This document shows positions 14,054 to 14,462 of a DNA stretch of 14,462 nt, piece after piece. Within the stretch, counting starts at the first letter, position 1, and every line of letters begins with the position of its first letter. This DNA comes from Pavlovales sp. CCMP2436. Its lineage: Eukaryota; Haptophyta; Pavlovophyceae; Pavlovales. Made by a program: the position numbers and the translations under genes. The notes below the pieces were generated by a model. It was given only the letters and a program-made list of their open reading frames with translations. It ran no database searches and was not told the DNA's origin. The DNA lies in the NCBI GenBank assembly GCA_026770615.1, contig MU631330.1, positions 342,774 to 357,235 of the forward strand, in the 5' to 3' direction.

Positions 14054-14461
14054 CTACATGCCGAGTAGCGTGTGGCGGTGGCGGATGAAGAGCGTCTTGC
14101 CGAGGGGCTTGGTCATGATGTCGGCGACATTGTCGAGGCCCGGGACAAAGAAGAGCTTGACGACGCCGTCCTTGACCAGGTCGCGAATCCAGTGGAATTT
14201 GATATCGACATGCTTGGTGCGGCGGTGCACGATGTCGTTCTTGGAGAGCGCAATACAGGACACATTGTCCTCGCCGACAGGCGTGGCCGAGGACTGCGGG
14301 AAGCCGATGTCAGCGAGCAGCTGGCGGAGCGCGATGACTTTCTTGGCGACAGAGGTGACAACTACGTACTCAGCCTCGGTCGAGCTGAGCGTGACGACGC
14401 TCTGCTTCTCGCGCCGCGCAGAGACGGTGCTGCCCCCGACCTGCGTGACGAAGCCGGAGAT
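14054..14461 (-). mobile_element. Ty1/copia retrotransposon pol, RNase H C-terminus (partial)
   Basis: The minus frame runs uninterrupted from the window edge to a TAG at 14056-14054. It contains the hallmark copia RNase H sequence: GGSTVSARREKQSVVTLSSTEAEY in two adjoining parts, then ALRQLLADIGFP, SKNDIVHRRTKHVDIKFHWIRD and FVPGLDNVADIMTKPLGK. The STEAEY Glu and the conserved RTKHVDIK block are intact, so this end looks recent. The remainder of gag-pol lies beyond 14462. The element copies itself through reverse transcription of its RNA; RNase H removes the RNA strand of the hybrid. Confidence 0.92.
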
Positions 14462-14462
14462 A

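Overview
The window is nuclear DNA from a microbial eukaryote, most likely an alga or another GC-rich protist. Coding exons are GC-rich and carry spliceosomal GT-AG introns. The introns are AT-rich and full of microsatellites, and the flanks carry several repeat families and the end of a Ty1/copia retrotransposon. I cannot name the species. There is nothing bacterial here: no operons, Shine-Dalgarno sites or CRISPR arrays.

Layout. 29-470 (minus) is the broken C-terminal part of a PD-(D/E)XK-like multicopy family. 537-606 is a near-perfect hairpin made from one module of a dispersed repeat. 1066-2066 is a fold-back element with arms of about 350-400 bp. 2343-3052 (minus) may hold pieces of a small secreted-protein gene. 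3053-4116 is GC-rich DNA with no convincing gene, ending in an AT-rich tract in front of the main gene.

4117-9932 (plus) is the one well-supported complete gene. It has seven exons whose phases all agree and encodes a 362-residue MBD4-like HhH-GPD DNA glycosylase. Its N-terminus resembles the WDR76/CMR1 class. Its introns hold degenerate copies of the gene's own exons 2, 3, 4, 5 and 6. This pattern is the most unusual thing in the window.

9948-11040 holds clustered copies of the dispersed repeat, one enclosing a gene-like segment of about 240 bp; related copies lie in intron 3 of the glycosylase gene. 11041-12783 is mostly simple repeats, hairpins and a minus-strand coding remnant (11849-12473). 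12784-13650 (minus) is a longer member of the PD-(D/E)XK-like family. 14054-14461 (minus) is the C-terminal RNase H end of a Ty1/copia pol, with its probable 3' UTR/LTR at 13722-14053.

No pathway links these genes. The region reads as one base-excision-repair gene in a transposon-rich, duplication-prone neighbourhood.
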